Shown here piece by piece: positions 10,130-18,974 of a DNA stretch of 57,074 bases. Each line of letters starts with the position of its first letter. Positions within the stretch are counted from its first letter, which is position 1. The position numbers and the translations under genes were made by a program. Origin of the DNA: an uncultured Azospirillum sp. (GTDB lineage Bacteria; Pseudomonadota; Alphaproteobacteria; Azospirillales; Azospirillaceae); NCBI RefSeq assembly GCF_946480385.1, contig NZ_CAMLJP010000026.1:1-57074 (forward strand), read 5' to 3'. The notes below the pieces were generated by a model that saw only the letters and a program-made list of their open reading frames with translations, ran no database searches and was not told the DNA's origin.

Positions 10130-10933
10130 CTACACGAAGCGCAGCGCGATGGAGCCGAAGGGGCCGTAATCGGCATGGACGGTGTCGCCGGCCTTGACCG
10201 GCACCGGCCGGGTGAAGGAGCCGGCGAGCACGACCTGTCCAGGCTCCAGCGCCACGCCATGCGGCGCGAAGCGGCGGGCGAGCCAGCAGATGCCGTTGGC
10301 CGGGTGGTTCAGCACGCCGGCCGCCACGCCGGTCTCCTCGATCACACCGTTGCGGTAGAGCAGGGCGGCGGCCCAGCGCAGGTCGGTGTCCAGCGGCCGC
10401 ATCGGCCGGCCGCCCATGACGATGCCGGCATTCGCCGCATTGTCGGAGATGGTGTCCATCACCTTGCGCGGGCGCTTGCTGTCGGGATCGATGCGGTGGC
10501 AGCGGGCGTCGATGATCTCCAGCGCCGGCACGACATAGTCGGTGGCCGACATCACGTCGAACATGGTGACGTTCGGCCCCTCCAGCCGCGATTTCAGGAT
10601 GAAGGCCAGCTCGACCTCCACCATCGGGGCGATGAAGCGGTCGATGGCGATGTCGCCGCCGTCGGGGAACAGCATGTCGTCGAGCAGGGTGCCGTAATCC
10701 GGCTCGTTGATCTGCGAGGATTGCTGCATCGCCCGGCTGGTCAGGCCGATCTTGTGGCCGATGATCTTGCGCCCTTCGGCGATCTTCGCCTCCACCCAGC
10801 AGCGCTGGATGGCATAGGCGTCCTCGATGGTGATCTCGGGGTGGTCGAGGGAGATCTGGCGGGTCTGGACGCGGGTCTTCTCCGCCTCGTGCAGGCGCGC
10901 GGCGGCGGCCTGAACGGCATCGATGCTGAGCAT
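10130..10933 (-). CDS. hpaH: 2-oxo-hept-4-ene-1,7-dioate hydratase
   Basis: This 267-residue enzyme of the MhpD/HpaH hydratase family adds water to 2-oxohept-4-ene-1,7-dioate ahead of the HpaI step. Typical segments are [32 protein letters not shown], the acidic metal-binding stretch [12 protein letters not shown] and [10 protein letters not shown]. The length matches E. coli HpaH. It follows hpaF by 15 bases and precedes hpaI by 19 bases within the leftward operon. Confidence 0.94.
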   Translation of the reverse strand: MLSIDAVQAAAARLHEAEKTRVQTRQISLDHPEITIEDAYAIQRCWVEAKIAEGRKIIGHKIGLTSRAMQQSSQINEPDYGTLLDDMLFPDGGDIAIDRFIAPMVEVELAFILKSRLEGPNVTMFDVMSATDYVVPALEIIDARCHRIDPDSKRPRKVMDTISDNAANAGIVMGGRPMRPLDTDLRWAAALLYRNGVIEETGVAAGVLNHPANGICWLARRFAPHGVALEPGQVVLAGSFTRPVPVKAGDTVHADYGPFGSIALRFV

Positions 10934-10948
10934 GGGGTAAGCCTTGTC

Positions 10949-11338
10949 TCAAGCGGCCTTGTAGCGGCCATGGATGTTGTTGTGCTTCCAGGTGCCGGCT
11001 TCGCTGAATTCCTGGATTTCCAGCGACAGGGCGAGGAAGCGGCTGGCGAAGAGGGCGGCGAAATGGTCCCTGACCATGGCGAACAGCTCGTCACCGGCCT
11101 TTTTCTTCTGCTCGGTGCTGCGGCCGGCGCCGATCTTCAGCGTCAGGTGGACGAAGGCGTCGTCGGCCGTGCCGTCCGCCACGCAGAAATCCTCCAGCCG
11201 GATGGCGCGGGAGCGGATGCCGCCGGTGGGGAAGACGTCGCCCTGGGCGATCAGCACGGCATTGGCCTTGCGCAGCAGCGCCGGAATGTCGGCTTGCGCG
11301 CCGAGATTGCCGGTATATTCGACGGTCAGATGCGGCAT
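10949..11338 (-). CDS. hpaF: 5-carboxymethyl-2-hydroxymuconate isomerase
   Basis: This small tautomerase-superfamily enzyme (129 residues) interconverts 5-carboxymethyl-2-hydroxymuconate and its 2-oxo isomer. The mature protein would begin with the catalytic proline (MPHLTVEYTGNL), which fixes the start at ATG 11338 although the frame is open upstream to 11689. AIRLEDFCVADG and the C-terminal WKHNNIHGRY also fit HpaF/HpcD. It sits between hpaD and hpaH with gaps of 15-16 bases. Confidence 0.93.
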   Translation of the reverse strand: MPHLTVEYTGNLGAQADIPALLRKANAVLIAQGDVFPTGGIRSRAIRLEDFCVADGTADDAFVHLTLKIGAGRSTEQKKKAGDELFAMVRDHFAALFASRFLALSLEIQEFSEAGTWKHNNIHGRYKAA

Positions 11339-11354
11339 GGTTCGTCCTCCCGCC

Positions 11355-12203
11355 TCAGACCGAGAAGACGGCGTTGATCTGGCCGGTGCCGGAGGAGGCG
11401 AAATAGGGCGTGACGATGTCCACGCTGCCCTCGTAGCGGTCCCAGCCCAGCGCGCCGAACAGCATGGCGGTGTCGTGCATGTAGCCCTCGCCCCAGCATT
11501 TCTCGGCATACATCGGCAGCATGGCGGTGAAGGTCGCCCAGTCGCCGCGCTGCCACAGCTCGACCACGCGCAGGTCGACCTGCTCCAGGAAGGGGTCCCA
11601 CATCTTGTGCAGATATTGCTCCGACACGCCGTTCTGGGCGAAGCGGTGGGACAGCGAGCCACTGGCGAGGATGGCGACGGTGCCGTCATACTCCTCCTCG
11701 ATGGCGCGGCGGACGGCGCGGCCCAGCGTGGCGCTGTCCTTCAGGTCGTGGACGGTGCAGAGCGAGGAGACCGAAACCACCTTGAAGTGCCGATCCTCGT
11801 TCATGTAGCGCATCGGCACCAGCGTGCCGTATTCCAGCGTCAGCGAGGTTTCCGAATGCGCCCTGGTGTTCACCCCGGCCGCCGTCGCCTTGTCGGCGAG
11901 CAGATGGCCGAGCGTCGGGTTGCCGTCATAGGCGTAGGGCAGGTTCTTGATGAAGTGCGGCAGCTCGTTGCTGGTGTAGATGCCTTCGAAATGGGCGGCG
12001 CAGTTGATGTGGTAGCCGGAATTGACCAGCCAGTGGGTGTCGAACACCACGATGGTGTCGACGCCGAGGTCTCGGCAACGCCGGCCGATCTCCCGGTGTC
12101 CGGCGATGGCGGCGTCGCGGCAGCCCTTGTGCGGGCCGTCCAGTTCCGACAGGTACATGGACGGGACGTGGGTGATCTTGGCGGCGAGTGCGAGTTTGCC
12201 CAT
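11355..12203 (-). CDS. hpaD: 3,4-dihydroxyphenylacetate (homoprotocatechuate) 2,3-dioxygenase
   Basis: This 282-residue extradiol dioxygenase of the type III (LigB) fold opens the ring of homoprotocatechuate between C2 and C3. The beginning AAKITHVPSMYLSELDGPHK, the iron-region FDTHWLVNSGYHIN, and the later LASGSLSHRFAQNG are characteristic of E. coli-type HpaD rather than the type I enzymes of Gram-positives. It is the first ring-cleavage step encoded here and follows hpaG2 by 59 bases. Confidence 0.94.
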   Translation of the reverse strand: MGKLALAAKITHVPSMYLSELDGPHKGCRDAAIAGHREIGRRCRDLGVDTIVVFDTHWLVNSGYHINCAAHFEGIYTSNELPHFIKNLPYAYDGNPTLGHLLADKATAAGVNTRAHSETSLTLEYGTLVPMRYMNEDRHFKVVSVSSLCTVHDLKDSATLGRAVRRAIEEEYDGTVAILASGSLSHRFAQNGVSEQYLHKMWDPFLEQVDLRVVELWQRGDWATFTAMLPMYAEKCWGEGYMHDTAMLFGALGWDRYEGSVDIVTPYFASSGTGQINAVFSV

Positions 12204-12262
12204 GCTTTCCTCCGGAATGCGGCCGGTTCGGCCCGGCTTGGTGATGGAAGTCTGACAGACCG

Positions 12263-13003
12263 TCAGCCGGCGACGATGTGGTTGACGAGGCTGCCGATGC
12301 CCTCGATCTCGGTCGTGACGGTGTCGCCCGGCACGACGTCCGCCAGCCCTTCCGGGGTTCCGGTCAGGATGACGTCACCCGGCGACAGGGTCATGATCGA
12401 CGACAGGTAGGCGATCAGGTGCGGCACGTCGAAGATCATGTCGCGCGTGCTGCCTTCCTGCGTCACCCGGCCGTTGACCAGCGTGCGCAGCGGGAGGTTC
12501 ATCGGATCGGGCACGTCCGCCGCGTCCACCAGCCAGGGGCCGAGCGGCGTGCAGCCGTCGCGGTTCTTCACCCGCAGGTTCGGGCGGTAGTAGTTTTCCA
12601 GATAGTCGCGGATGGCGTAGTCGTTGGCGACGCTGTAGCCGGCCACCACCTCGTAGGCACGGTCGCGCGGCACGTCGCGGGCGGTGCGGCCGATCACCAC
12701 CGCCAGTTCGCATTCGTAATGCATGAAGGTGACATCGGCCGGGCGCCGGGTGCTGGCATGATGGCCGGTGATGGTGTTCGGCCCCTTCAGGAAGACCAGC
12801 GGCGTTTCCGGCGCCTTGAAGGCCAGCTCCTTCGCGTGGTCGGCATAGTTGAGGCCGAGTGCGAAGATGGTGCGCGGTTCCACCGGCGGCAGCCAGGTGA
12901 CCGCCTCCGGGTCGACCAACCGGCCATCGGACAGCCGCAACTGTCCCTGTTCGTCGACGGCCGAATGGACCGTTCCGTCCAGCAGGATGCGGGCGCGCTT
13001 CAT
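12263..13003 (-). CDS. hpaG2: FAH-family isomerase/decarboxylase, HpaG C-terminal-domain type
   Basis: This 246-residue fumarylacetoacetate-hydrolase-fold protein corresponds to the C-terminal half of bifunctional HpaG, which decarboxylates and isomerises the 5-oxo-pent-3-ene-tricarboxylate intermediate. Key segments are FALGLNYADHAKE, the metal ligands in HYECELAVVIG, the AGYSVANDYAIRDYL stretch and LTGTPEGLADVVPGD. Its ATG overlaps the stop of hpaG1 by four bases (ATGA), so the two halves are translationally coupled. In E. coli they are fused. The assignment of the half follows sequence resemblance. Confidence 0.88.
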   Translation of the reverse strand: MKRARILLDGTVHSAVDEQGQLRLSDGRLVDPEAVTWLPPVEPRTIFALGLNYADHAKELAFKAPETPLVFLKGPNTITGHHASTRRPADVTFMHYECELAVVIGRTARDVPRDRAYEVVAGYSVANDYAIRDYLENYYRPNLRVKNRDGCTPLGPWLVDAADVPDPMNLPLRTLVNGRVTQEGSTRDMIFDVPHLIAYLSSIMTLSPGDVILTGTPEGLADVVPGDTVTTEIEGIGSLVNHIVAG

Positions 13004-13680
13004 GGCGTTTCTCCTTCCGCCGCGGCGTCTTCGATGACGATGTCCAACGGGGCGAAGCCGTCGATCTCCAGCCGGACATGGTCGCCGGCCCCGGCCTGCG
13101 CCCCACCCAGTGCGATTCCCAGGTGCAGGATGTCGCCGGCATGCAGGGTCATGAATCCGGTTACCTCGGCCAGCAGCCGGGCTGGCGGGCGGACCAGATC
13201 GGACAGGCTGCGCTCCGCCACCACAATGTCGTTGACCAGGGTGCGCAGGGTCAGCGCCTCCAGCCTCCCAACCGCTGCGCGCGGCAGCGTCTCTCCCATC
13301 GGGCAGGAGCCATCGAAGCAGCGCTCACGCACCGGCGGCCGGTAGACCGAGGGATTGGGCAGGCTGACGTCCAGGATCGGACACAGCCCGGCAATGGCCT
13401 CCTCCGCCGTGGCCTCGTCCAGGGCGGTGGCGTCGCGGCCGATGACGAGGCCGAGCGTCGCCGCCACCTCCACCCGCTCCGCTCCGCGCGGCAGCCGCAC
13501 CGTGGCACTGTTGCCGGCATGGGTGTTGTACGGTTTGATGTAGAGGACCGGGGCCTTCGGCGGTGCGCCGTAGGGCGGTTGCGACAGGGCCGGGCCGAGG
13601 CGGTCCAGGGTGGGACGGTCGTTCAGGATCACGCCGTAGACCATTCCCTGGCCCATCCCCTGCGGGGAAGCGGTTTGCAT
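13000..13680 (-). CDS. hpaG1: FAH-family isomerase/decarboxylase, HpaG N-terminal-domain type
   Basis: This protein of about 226 residues corresponds to the N-terminal half of E. coli HpaG. The match is carried by VYGVILNDRP, PPYGAPPKAPVLYIKPYNTH, DVSLPNPSVYRPPVRERCFD and a C-terminal FMTLHAGDILHLG. I chose the ATG at 13680 because GGAGG is well placed upstream; a start seven codons earlier would run into dctM. It follows dctM by four bases and overlaps hpaG2 by four, so transporter and pathway genes are cotranscribed. Confidence 0.87.
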   Translation of the reverse strand: MQTASPQGMGQGMVYGVILNDRPTLDRLGPALSQPPYGAPPKAPVLYIKPYNTHAGNSATVRLPRGAERVEVAATLGLVIGRDATALDEATAEEAIAGLCPILDVSLPNPSVYRPPVRERCFDGSCPMGETLPRAAVGRLEALTLRTLVNDIVVAERSLSDLVRPPARLLAEVTGFMTLHAGDILHLGIALGGAQAGAGDHVRLEIDGFAPLDIVIEDAAAEGETP

Positions 13681-13684
13681 GGTG

Positions 13685-15016
13685 TCAGCCTCCGAAGGCA
13701 TGGACGAGCCACAGGCAGATGCCGGGCACGAAGACGATCAGCAGGATGCGCAGCAGGTCGGATGCGAGGAAGGGCATGACGCCCCAGGCGGTTTCGCTCA
13801 TCGGCACGCCGCGCGCCAGCCGGTTGATGACGTAGAGGTTCATGCCGACCGGCGGATGGACCAGCCCGATCTCGACCACCATCAGCGCCAGGATGCCGAA
13901 CCAGACTGATTTGTCGGCGGCGGCCATCCCGAAGAAGTCGAGCCCCATCACCACCGGATAGAAGATCGGGATGGTCAGCAGGATCATCGCCAGCGAGTCC
14001 ATCACGCATCCCAGCAGGATGTAGATGCCGATGATGCTGAACAGGACCAGCAGCGGCGGCATGCCGCTGTCGCGCACCCAGCCGGCCAGTTCCACCGGCA
14101 TCTGCGACACCGCCAGTGCCGCGTTCAGCAGGTCGGCGCCGATCAGCACCACGAAGATCATGGCGGTGGCCTGGGCCGTGCCGTAGATGCTGGCGACCAG
14201 CTGCGGCCAGCGCATGCCGCCCGACGCCACGGCGATGATGCCGCAGGCGGCGGCGCCGATCGAGGCGGCCTCCGTCGGATTGGCCCAGCCGTCATAGATG
14301 CCGACGATCACCACCAGGAAGACCAGCAGCACCGGCAGAACGCCGAACTGGGCGCGCAGCCGCTCCTTCCATGGCACCGGCGCGCTGGCCGGGCCGGCGG
14401 CGGGGTCGCGCCACACGATCAGCGCGATCACCGCGAAATAGCCGAGCGCGGCCAGGATGCCCGGAACCACCGCGGCGACGAACAGCTTGCCGATGGATTC
14501 CTGGGTCAGCACCGCATAGACCACCAGCGGCACCGACGGCGGGATCAGGATGCCCAGCGTGCCGCTGGCAGCCAGGGTTCCGGTGGCGAGCCGCCCCGAA
14601 TAGCCGCGGGATTGCAGCTCCGGCAGGGCTACCTGCCCCATGGTGGCGGCGGTGGCCAGCGACGATCCGCAGATGGCGCCGAAGGCGGCACAGGCTGCGG
14701 TGGAGGCCATCGCCAAGCCGCCGCGCCGATGGCCGATCAGCGTGCCGGCGGCATGGAACAGCGCCTTGGAGAGTCCGCCATGGGTGGCGAACTGGCCCAT
14801 CAGCAGGAACAGCGGAATGACCGACAGGTCGTAGTTCGACAGCCGGGCGAAGGCGAGGTTGTTGAGGGTGAACAACAGCGCCGCGGTCTGCCCGTTATTG
14901 ATGGTCAGGTAGATGCCGGCACCGGCCAGCAGCATCGCCACGCCGATATGGACGCGCAGCGCCAGCATCCCCATCAGCCCGGCGAAGCCGGCAAGTCCGA
15001 TCGCGATCCCACTCAT
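13685..15016 (-). CDS. dctM: TRAP transporter large permease subunit (DctM type)
   Basis: The product of about 443 residues is a 12-13-helix ion-transporter-superfamily membrane protein. Characteristic motifs are GGLAMASTAACAAFGAICGS, TLAASGTLGILIPPSVPLV and LGCVMDSLAMILLTIPIF. It forms the sodium-coupled permease that receives substrate from the periplasmic DctP protein. The start MSGIAIG (15016) overlaps the dctQ stop by four bases. Its place at the head of the hpa operon points to uptake of 4-hydroxyphenylacetate, homoprotocatechuate or a related arylacetate. Confidence 0.92.
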   Translation of the reverse strand: MSGIAIGLAGFAGLMGMLALRVHIGVAMLLAGAGIYLTINNGQTAALLFTLNNLAFARLSNYDLSVIPLFLLMGQFATHGGLSKALFHAAGTLIGHRRGGLAMASTAACAAFGAICGSSLATAATMGQVALPELQSRGYSGRLATGTLAASGTLGILIPPSVPLVVYAVLTQESIGKLFVAAVVPGILAALGYFAVIALIVWRDPAAGPASAPVPWKERLRAQFGVLPVLLVFLVVIVGIYDGWANPTEAASIGAAACGIIAVASGGMRWPQLVASIYGTAQATAMIFVVLIGADLLNAALAVSQMPVELAGWVRDSGMPPLLVLFSIIGIYILLGCVMDSLAMILLTIPIFYPVVMGLDFFGMAAADKSVWFGILALMVVEIGLVHPPVGMNLYVINRLARGVPMSETAWGVMPFLASDLLRILLIVFVPGICLWLVHAFGG

Positions 15017-15564
15017 CGTGCCACCTCCGCCGTACCGGCCGTCAGATGTTGTGCGGAGGTCAGGCCGCGCCGGCAGCGGGCCAGCGCGCACAGCGCCGTC
15101 AGGACGAGGCTGGGCAGCATGGCGGCCATCGGGATCCAGACCGGAAGCCCCAGGAGCGGCGTCACCTCTCCCGCCTCGCGGATGTCGATGGTCTGGAGGC
15201 CGGTGCGCCAGACCAGCAGCAGGACCAGTGCGCCGAGCAGCAGGTCGGCCACCGCGTCGAGCAGCCGGCGCAGCCAGGCCGGCGCCGCCTCGGTGAAGAA
15301 GTCGACCCGCAGATTCTCACCCAGGATGGTGCAGAGCGGCAGGAAGGCGCAGGCGGCCACGGCGGTGCCGACCTGCATCATCTCCACGTCGCCGGTCACC
15401 GGCAGGTTGGCCAGCTTGCGCCCGAGGATCGACAGCAGCGACATGCCGACCAGCGCCAGGAAGATGCCGCCGCCGGCCAGGGCGAATCCCCTGGCCGCCA
15501 CAAGCAGGACGCGGCTCAGCCCGTCCGTCGGCGGGCGATCTGGAAGCCCGATGGGTTCATGCAT
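15013..15564 (-). CDS. dctQ: TRAP transporter small permease subunit (DctQ type)
   Basis: This 183-residue protein has four hydrophobic segments in the DctQ pattern (ALVGMSLLSILGRKL, then GDVEMMQVGTAVAACAFLP, and two near the C-terminus). DctQ proteins bridge the large permease in the inner membrane. The ATG at 15564 is chosen at MHEPIG; the frame remains open upstream into dctP. It ends in a four-base overlap with dctM and begins 23 bases after dctP, the classical TRAP order P-Q-M. Confidence 0.9.
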   Translation of the reverse strand: MHEPIGLPDRPPTDGLSRVLLVAARGFALAGGGIFLALVGMSLLSILGRKLANLPVTGDVEMMQVGTAVAACAFLPLCTILGENLRVDFFTEAAPAWLRRLLDAVADLLLGALVLLLVWRTGLQTIDIREAGEVTPLLGLPVWIPMAAMLPSLVLTALCALARCRRGLTSAQHLTAGTAEVAR

Positions 15565-15587
15565 GATGACGGTCTCCGCTACGGGGA

Positions 15588-16622
15588 TCAGCGGGCCGCG
15601 AGCGCGCGGGCGTCGGCCGCCAGCGCGGCGCCGTCGAGACCGCGCTTGGCGACGTCCTGCCGCCATTCGGCTTCTACCGGCGCGGCGGCGGCGCGCATGG
15701 CTTCGTAATCCGCGGAATCCTGGTTCAGGATGCTGCCGCCCTCCTTGCCGACCAGCGCACGGGTGTCGGCGGTGACCCGGTCCCAGACCTGTCCGAAGCT
15801 GTCCACCAGCGCCGGGCCGCTGTTGCGGTCGATCACCGCCTTCAGGTCGGCCGGCAGCGACTGGTAGCGCTCCTTGTTCATCAGCAGCGTCAGCACCGTG
15901 GTGGAGTAGTAGGGCTGGCCGGCCGGCGGCTGGGTGTGGAACTTCGTCACTTCCTGCAGTTTGGTCGGTGTCACCACCTCCCATGCACCCATCGCGCCGT
16001 CGACGACTCCCTTGGAAATGGCTTCAGTCACCTGGGCGGGCGGCATGTTGACCGGGATGGCGCCCAGTGCGGTCAGCATCTTGGAGACCATCCGGGTGGA
16101 GGCGCGCAGCTTCTGTCCCTTCAGGCTGTCCAGCCCGCTGACGGGTTTGCCGGCGGTATGGAAGGCGACCCCGCCGTCGACATGGACCGCCAGCACCTTG
16201 TATGCGGCGAATTCCTCCACCGCATGGCGCTGGTAGAAGTCCCAGGCCGCCCGGCTGCCCGACAGGCCGTCGCGCACGACGAAGGGAAGCTCCATCGTCT
16301 CCATGGTCGGGAAGCGTCCCGCCGAATAACCGGGAGCGGTCCAGACGATGTCCGCGACACCGTTCTTCGCCAGATCGACCAGCTGTGCCGGCGTGCCGCC
16401 AAGCTGCATCGCCGGATAGAACTGGCAGGAGATGCGTCCGCCGGATTGCTCGCCCAGCGATTTGCACCAGGGCTCCAGCACCTGCTTTTGCGCGGGTGCT
16501 CCCGGCGGCAGGAAATGGCTGATCTTCAACGAGATGCCGTCCGCGGCGGCGGCAGGGGAGGCGACGATGTGCGGCAGCAGTACGGCCATGGCGACGGCCG
16601 TCGCCCGGATCGATTTCAGCAT
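15588..16622 (-). CDS. dctP: TRAP transporter periplasmic substrate-binding protein (DctP type)
   Basis: This binding protein of about 344 residues has an N-terminal signal peptide (RATAVAMAVLLPHIVASPAAAAD). Family landmarks are LGGTPAQLVDLAKNGVADIV and the arginine-containing strand LKGQKLRAST, which normally contacts the substrate carboxylate. The ATG at 16622 is preceded by GGAGGAAAC. It is the first gene of the leftward TRAP-hpa operon and lies behind a promoter with the TTAACATGTTAA palindrome. A close paralogue is encoded about 3 kb upstream (19796-20836). Confidence 0.92.
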   Translation of the reverse strand: MLKSIRATAVAMAVLLPHIVASPAAAADGISLKISHFLPPGAPAQKQVLEPWCKSLGEQSGGRISCQFYPAMQLGGTPAQLVDLAKNGVADIVWTAPGYSAGRFPTMETMELPFVVRDGLSGSRAAWDFYQRHAVEEFAAYKVLAVHVDGGVAFHTAGKPVSGLDSLKGQKLRASTRMVSKMLTALGAIPVNMPPAQVTEAISKGVVDGAMGAWEVVTPTKLQEVTKFHTQPPAGQPYYSTTVLTLLMNKERYQSLPADLKAVIDRNSGPALVDSFGQVWDRVTADTRALVGKEGGSILNQDSADYEAMRAAAAPVEAEWRQDVAKRGLDGAALAADARALAAR

Positions 16623-16720
16623 GAGGTTTCCTCCACCGGTGCACGGGGGAACTTTGACGGACCGAAAGGGGCCGCCCCGTCCTCTTGTCGGCACGTTGTT
16701 CATTGATGGTACGCGATGTT

Positions 16721-16756
16721 GTTAACGAGTTAAACATTAACATGTTAAACAGTCAA
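16721..16756 (-). promoter_or_regulatory. TRAP-hpa operon promoter with HpaR-like operator
   Basis: Read leftwards there is a -35 TTGACT (16751-16756) and, 17 bases on, TTAACT (16728-16733) as -10. The perfect palindrome TTAACATGTTAA (16737-16748) fills the spacer. A further GTTAAC palindrome lies at 16721-16726. The start of dctP is about 100 bases downstream. A MarR-type dimer bound here would block RNA polymerase. The same arrangement recurs at the AraC gene near 18940 and in modified form at hpaE. Confidence 0.7.
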
Positions 16757-16801
16757 GCGCGATGTATGGGCCTGGAGGCACGCCTGCCGCTGCTGTGAAG
16801 G

Positions 16802-17788
16802 TCAGTCCATCGCTGGGTAAAGGCCGCGGGTGCCCGCCATCAGCCGCGTCAAACCGAGAAGGGCGTCGAGGTTGGGGGTCGCCTGTCCCAGGCGCCCGGC
16901 GATCTCCTTCACTGCCCCCAGCAGCGCGTCGATTTCCAGCGGCTTGCCGGCTTCGGCGTCCTGAAGCATCGAGGTCTTGAAGGCCCCCAGCCGGCGCGTC
17001 ACCGCATTACGGTCCTCGCCACTTTGTTCGATCGGGCAGCCGATGAGACGCCCCAGTTCGGCCGCCTCCGCCATTACCGACAGGCAGAAGCCGCTGACCA
17101 GCGGGTCGTCGAGAATCCGGTCGCAGGTGGCGCCGGTCAGCGCCGACACCGGATTCATCGTCATGTTGCCCCACAGCTTGTACCAGATGTCGGCCTGGAT
17201 TCCTGCCGAAGACTGGACCTCGAATCCCGCTGCGGTCAGGCAATCCGCCAGCCTGCCGAGGCGAGGCGACATGCTGCCGTCCGGTTCGCCCACGATCAGC
17301 CGGTTGCCGAAGCCGTGGCGCACCAGACCGGGTTCGGGAACCGAGCAGGTGGCATGGACGACGCAGCCGATGACCGCCGCCGCCGGTATGGCGGCGGCGA
17401 TCCGCCGGCCGGGGTCGACGCTGTCGAGCTGCATCCCGGCGAGCGGTCCGCCGAACCGGTGGAAGAACCACCAGGGCACACCGTTCATCGCCGGCAGAAT
17501 CATGGTTTCCTCGCCGATCAGAGGCGCCAGCGAGCGGGCGAGGCCGGGCAGCGACTGTCCCTTTACCGCGATGACGACGAGGTCCTGTGGCCCCAGAGCC
17601 GCAAGATCATCGGCCACACGGACGCGGGCTGCGACCTGTCCGTCGGCGGTGTCGAGCCTCCAGGGGCCGGCGCGCAGGGCGTCGGCGGTGGTGCCGCGTG
17701 CCAGGACCGATACGTTGCAACCGGCATGGGCCAGACGGATGCCGATGAGGCCGCCGATGGCGCCGGCCCCGATGATGCATGTCTTCAT
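16802..17788 (-). CDS. Ketopantoate reductase-like (PanE/ApbA family) oxidoreductase
   Basis: This 328-residue protein has the N-terminal NADPH-binding motif GAGAIGGLIGIRLA, VIAVKGQSL, the central YKLWGNMTMNPVSALTGA containing the family's active-site lysine and asparagine, and a C-terminal helical domain. PanE reduces 2-dehydropantoate, but paralogues beside catabolic genes act on other 2-oxo acids. Here it is probably cotranscribed with the AraC gene upstream (37-base gap), near a class II aldolase, so a catabolic role is more likely than pantothenate synthesis. The start is the ATG at 17788. Confidence 0.82.
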   Translation of the reverse strand: MKTCIIGAGAIGGLIGIRLAHAGCNVSVLARGTTADALRAGPWRLDTADGQVAARVRVADDLAALGPQDLVVIAVKGQSLPGLARSLAPLIGEETMILPAMNGVPWWFFHRFGGPLAGMQLDSVDPGRRIAAAIPAAAVIGCVVHATCSVPEPGLVRHGFGNRLIVGEPDGSMSPRLGRLADCLTAAGFEVQSSAGIQADIWYKLWGNMTMNPVSALTGATCDRILDDPLVSGFCLSVMAEAAELGRLIGCPIEQSGEDRNAVTRRLGAFKTSMLQDAEAGKPLEIDALLGAVKEIAGRLGQATPNLDALLGLTRLMAGTRGLYPAMD

Positions 17789-17825
17789 CGACGTCTCGTC
17801 TCCGCTGGTATTTGATCGATGATGT

Positions 17826-18893
17826 CTATTTGTGCCGCCGCAGTGTCTCCGACGGCGTCTCGCCGTATCGGCGGCGGTAGTCGCCGGCAAAGCGTCCGAA
17901 ATTGCCGAAGCCCCAGCGTAGCGCAATGTCCGCCACGCCCTCCGTTCCCGCTCCCCGCAGCAGGTCGTCGCGGGCGGCCGCCATGCGGATATCCCGCAAC
18001 TGCTGCATGGGGGACTGGTCGCGGAAATTGCGGAATCCGGCGGTCAGGGTCCGGATGCTGACGCCCGCCGCCTCCGCGATCTCCGCCAGGGTCAACGGTT
18101 CCCCGGCGTTGGCACGCATGAACTCCTCGGCCGCCCTGACGTGCCGCGGGGCAGGGGCGGGGGGCTTTCGGGCCATCTGCTCCGCCCCCGTATGCTCGTG
18201 CCCGGTCAGCAGCATCAGCATTGCGGTTTCCTCCAGCTGTCTCCGGAGAAGGTCAGGCGGCGCAGGATGGGTGGAACCATCCGGTCCGGCGCAGGGCGCC
18301 GCACAGGACAGCACCATCCGGATCAGAGACTGCCAGCGGGCGTGCATGGCGGTTCCCGGGCGGATGCAGGGCGCGAATTCCAGCGGGTGGGCGGGGGCTT
18401 CGCCGACCAGCCGCTCATACAGGCCGTCCAGCGCCGCAGTTCCGAGGCGGAGATGCAGCCGCTCGCTGTCGGCGCTGAAGCGCTTCCTCACCGGCGATCT
18501 TGCGGAATCGACCACCATCAGTCCTGGTCCGCCGCTGAAGTTTTGCGCCTGCGTGTCGATCTCGGACCAGCCGCGGACCTGCGTCGTCACCAGGATGAAG
18601 CGGCCGGTCGGCACCTGCGACAGTTCCACCCCGGTGTTGAAGCGCAGCAGGGCCATGCTTCCCGACCAACCGACCCGCAGCCGCATGCGGAAATCGCGCT
18701 GCGGCCCAATCACCCGCATCCGGTGCGGGGTATATTCCCGGAACAGTCGGTCCGAGGCGCAATCGGGGTCTCTGGTGGTCCAGTCTTCCGCTTGGCCACC
18801 GGCTTGCGAGGCCAAGGCCCGTTCCGCCTCCAGCCCTAGCAGCCGGGCTTCGGTGGCCGACCGGCTCGTTTCGCCCTGACTGCATCCGTTCAT
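17826..18893 (-). CDS. AraC-family transcriptional regulator
   Basis: This 355-residue regulator has an AraC-binding-like N-terminal domain (residues of about 50-220) and a C-terminal double helix-turn-helix: LTLAEIAEAAGVSIRTLTAGF, then VADIALRWGFGNFGRFAGDY and the ending GETPSETLRRHK. Its promoter contains the candidate HpaR palindrome, so it may be a second, HpaR-controlled tier. In E. coli an AraC protein (HpaA) activates the 4-HPA upper pathway. Equivalence to HpaA is possible but not established from sequence alone. Confidence 0.87.
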   Translation of the reverse strand: MNGCSQGETSRSATEARLLGLEAERALASQAGGQAEDWTTRDPDCASDRLFREYTPHRMRVIGPQRDFRMRLRVGWSGSMALLRFNTGVELSQVPTGRFILVTTQVRGWSEIDTQAQNFSGGPGLMVVDSARSPVRKRFSADSERLHLRLGTAALDGLYERLVGEAPAHPLEFAPCIRPGTAMHARWQSLIRMVLSCAAPCAGPDGSTHPAPPDLLRRQLEETAMLMLLTGHEHTGAEQMARKPPAPAPRHVRAAEEFMRANAGEPLTLAEIAEAAGVSIRTLTAGFRNFRDQSPMQQLRDIRMAAARDDLLRGAGTEGVADIALRWGFGNFGRFAGDYRRRYGETPSETLRRHK

Positions 18894-18926
18894 CGTTCGC
18901 CAGGCCCCTTGTGGAACAGGCGAACA

Positions 18927-18955
18927 ATGAAGCGATTAACATGTTAAAGAGTCAA
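18927..18955 (-). promoter_or_regulatory. AraC-gene promoter with HpaR-like operator
   Basis: Read leftwards there is TTGACT (18950-18955), then 17 bases that contain the perfect palindrome TTAACATGTTAA (18936-18947), then a weak -10 CTTCAT (18927-18932). The AraC start codon is at 18893. The -35/palindrome arrangement is nearly identical to that upstream of dctP, including TTGACT followed within five bases by the palindrome. Confidence 0.6.
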
Positions 18956-18974
18956 GGGCCTTGGATTTGGCCCC

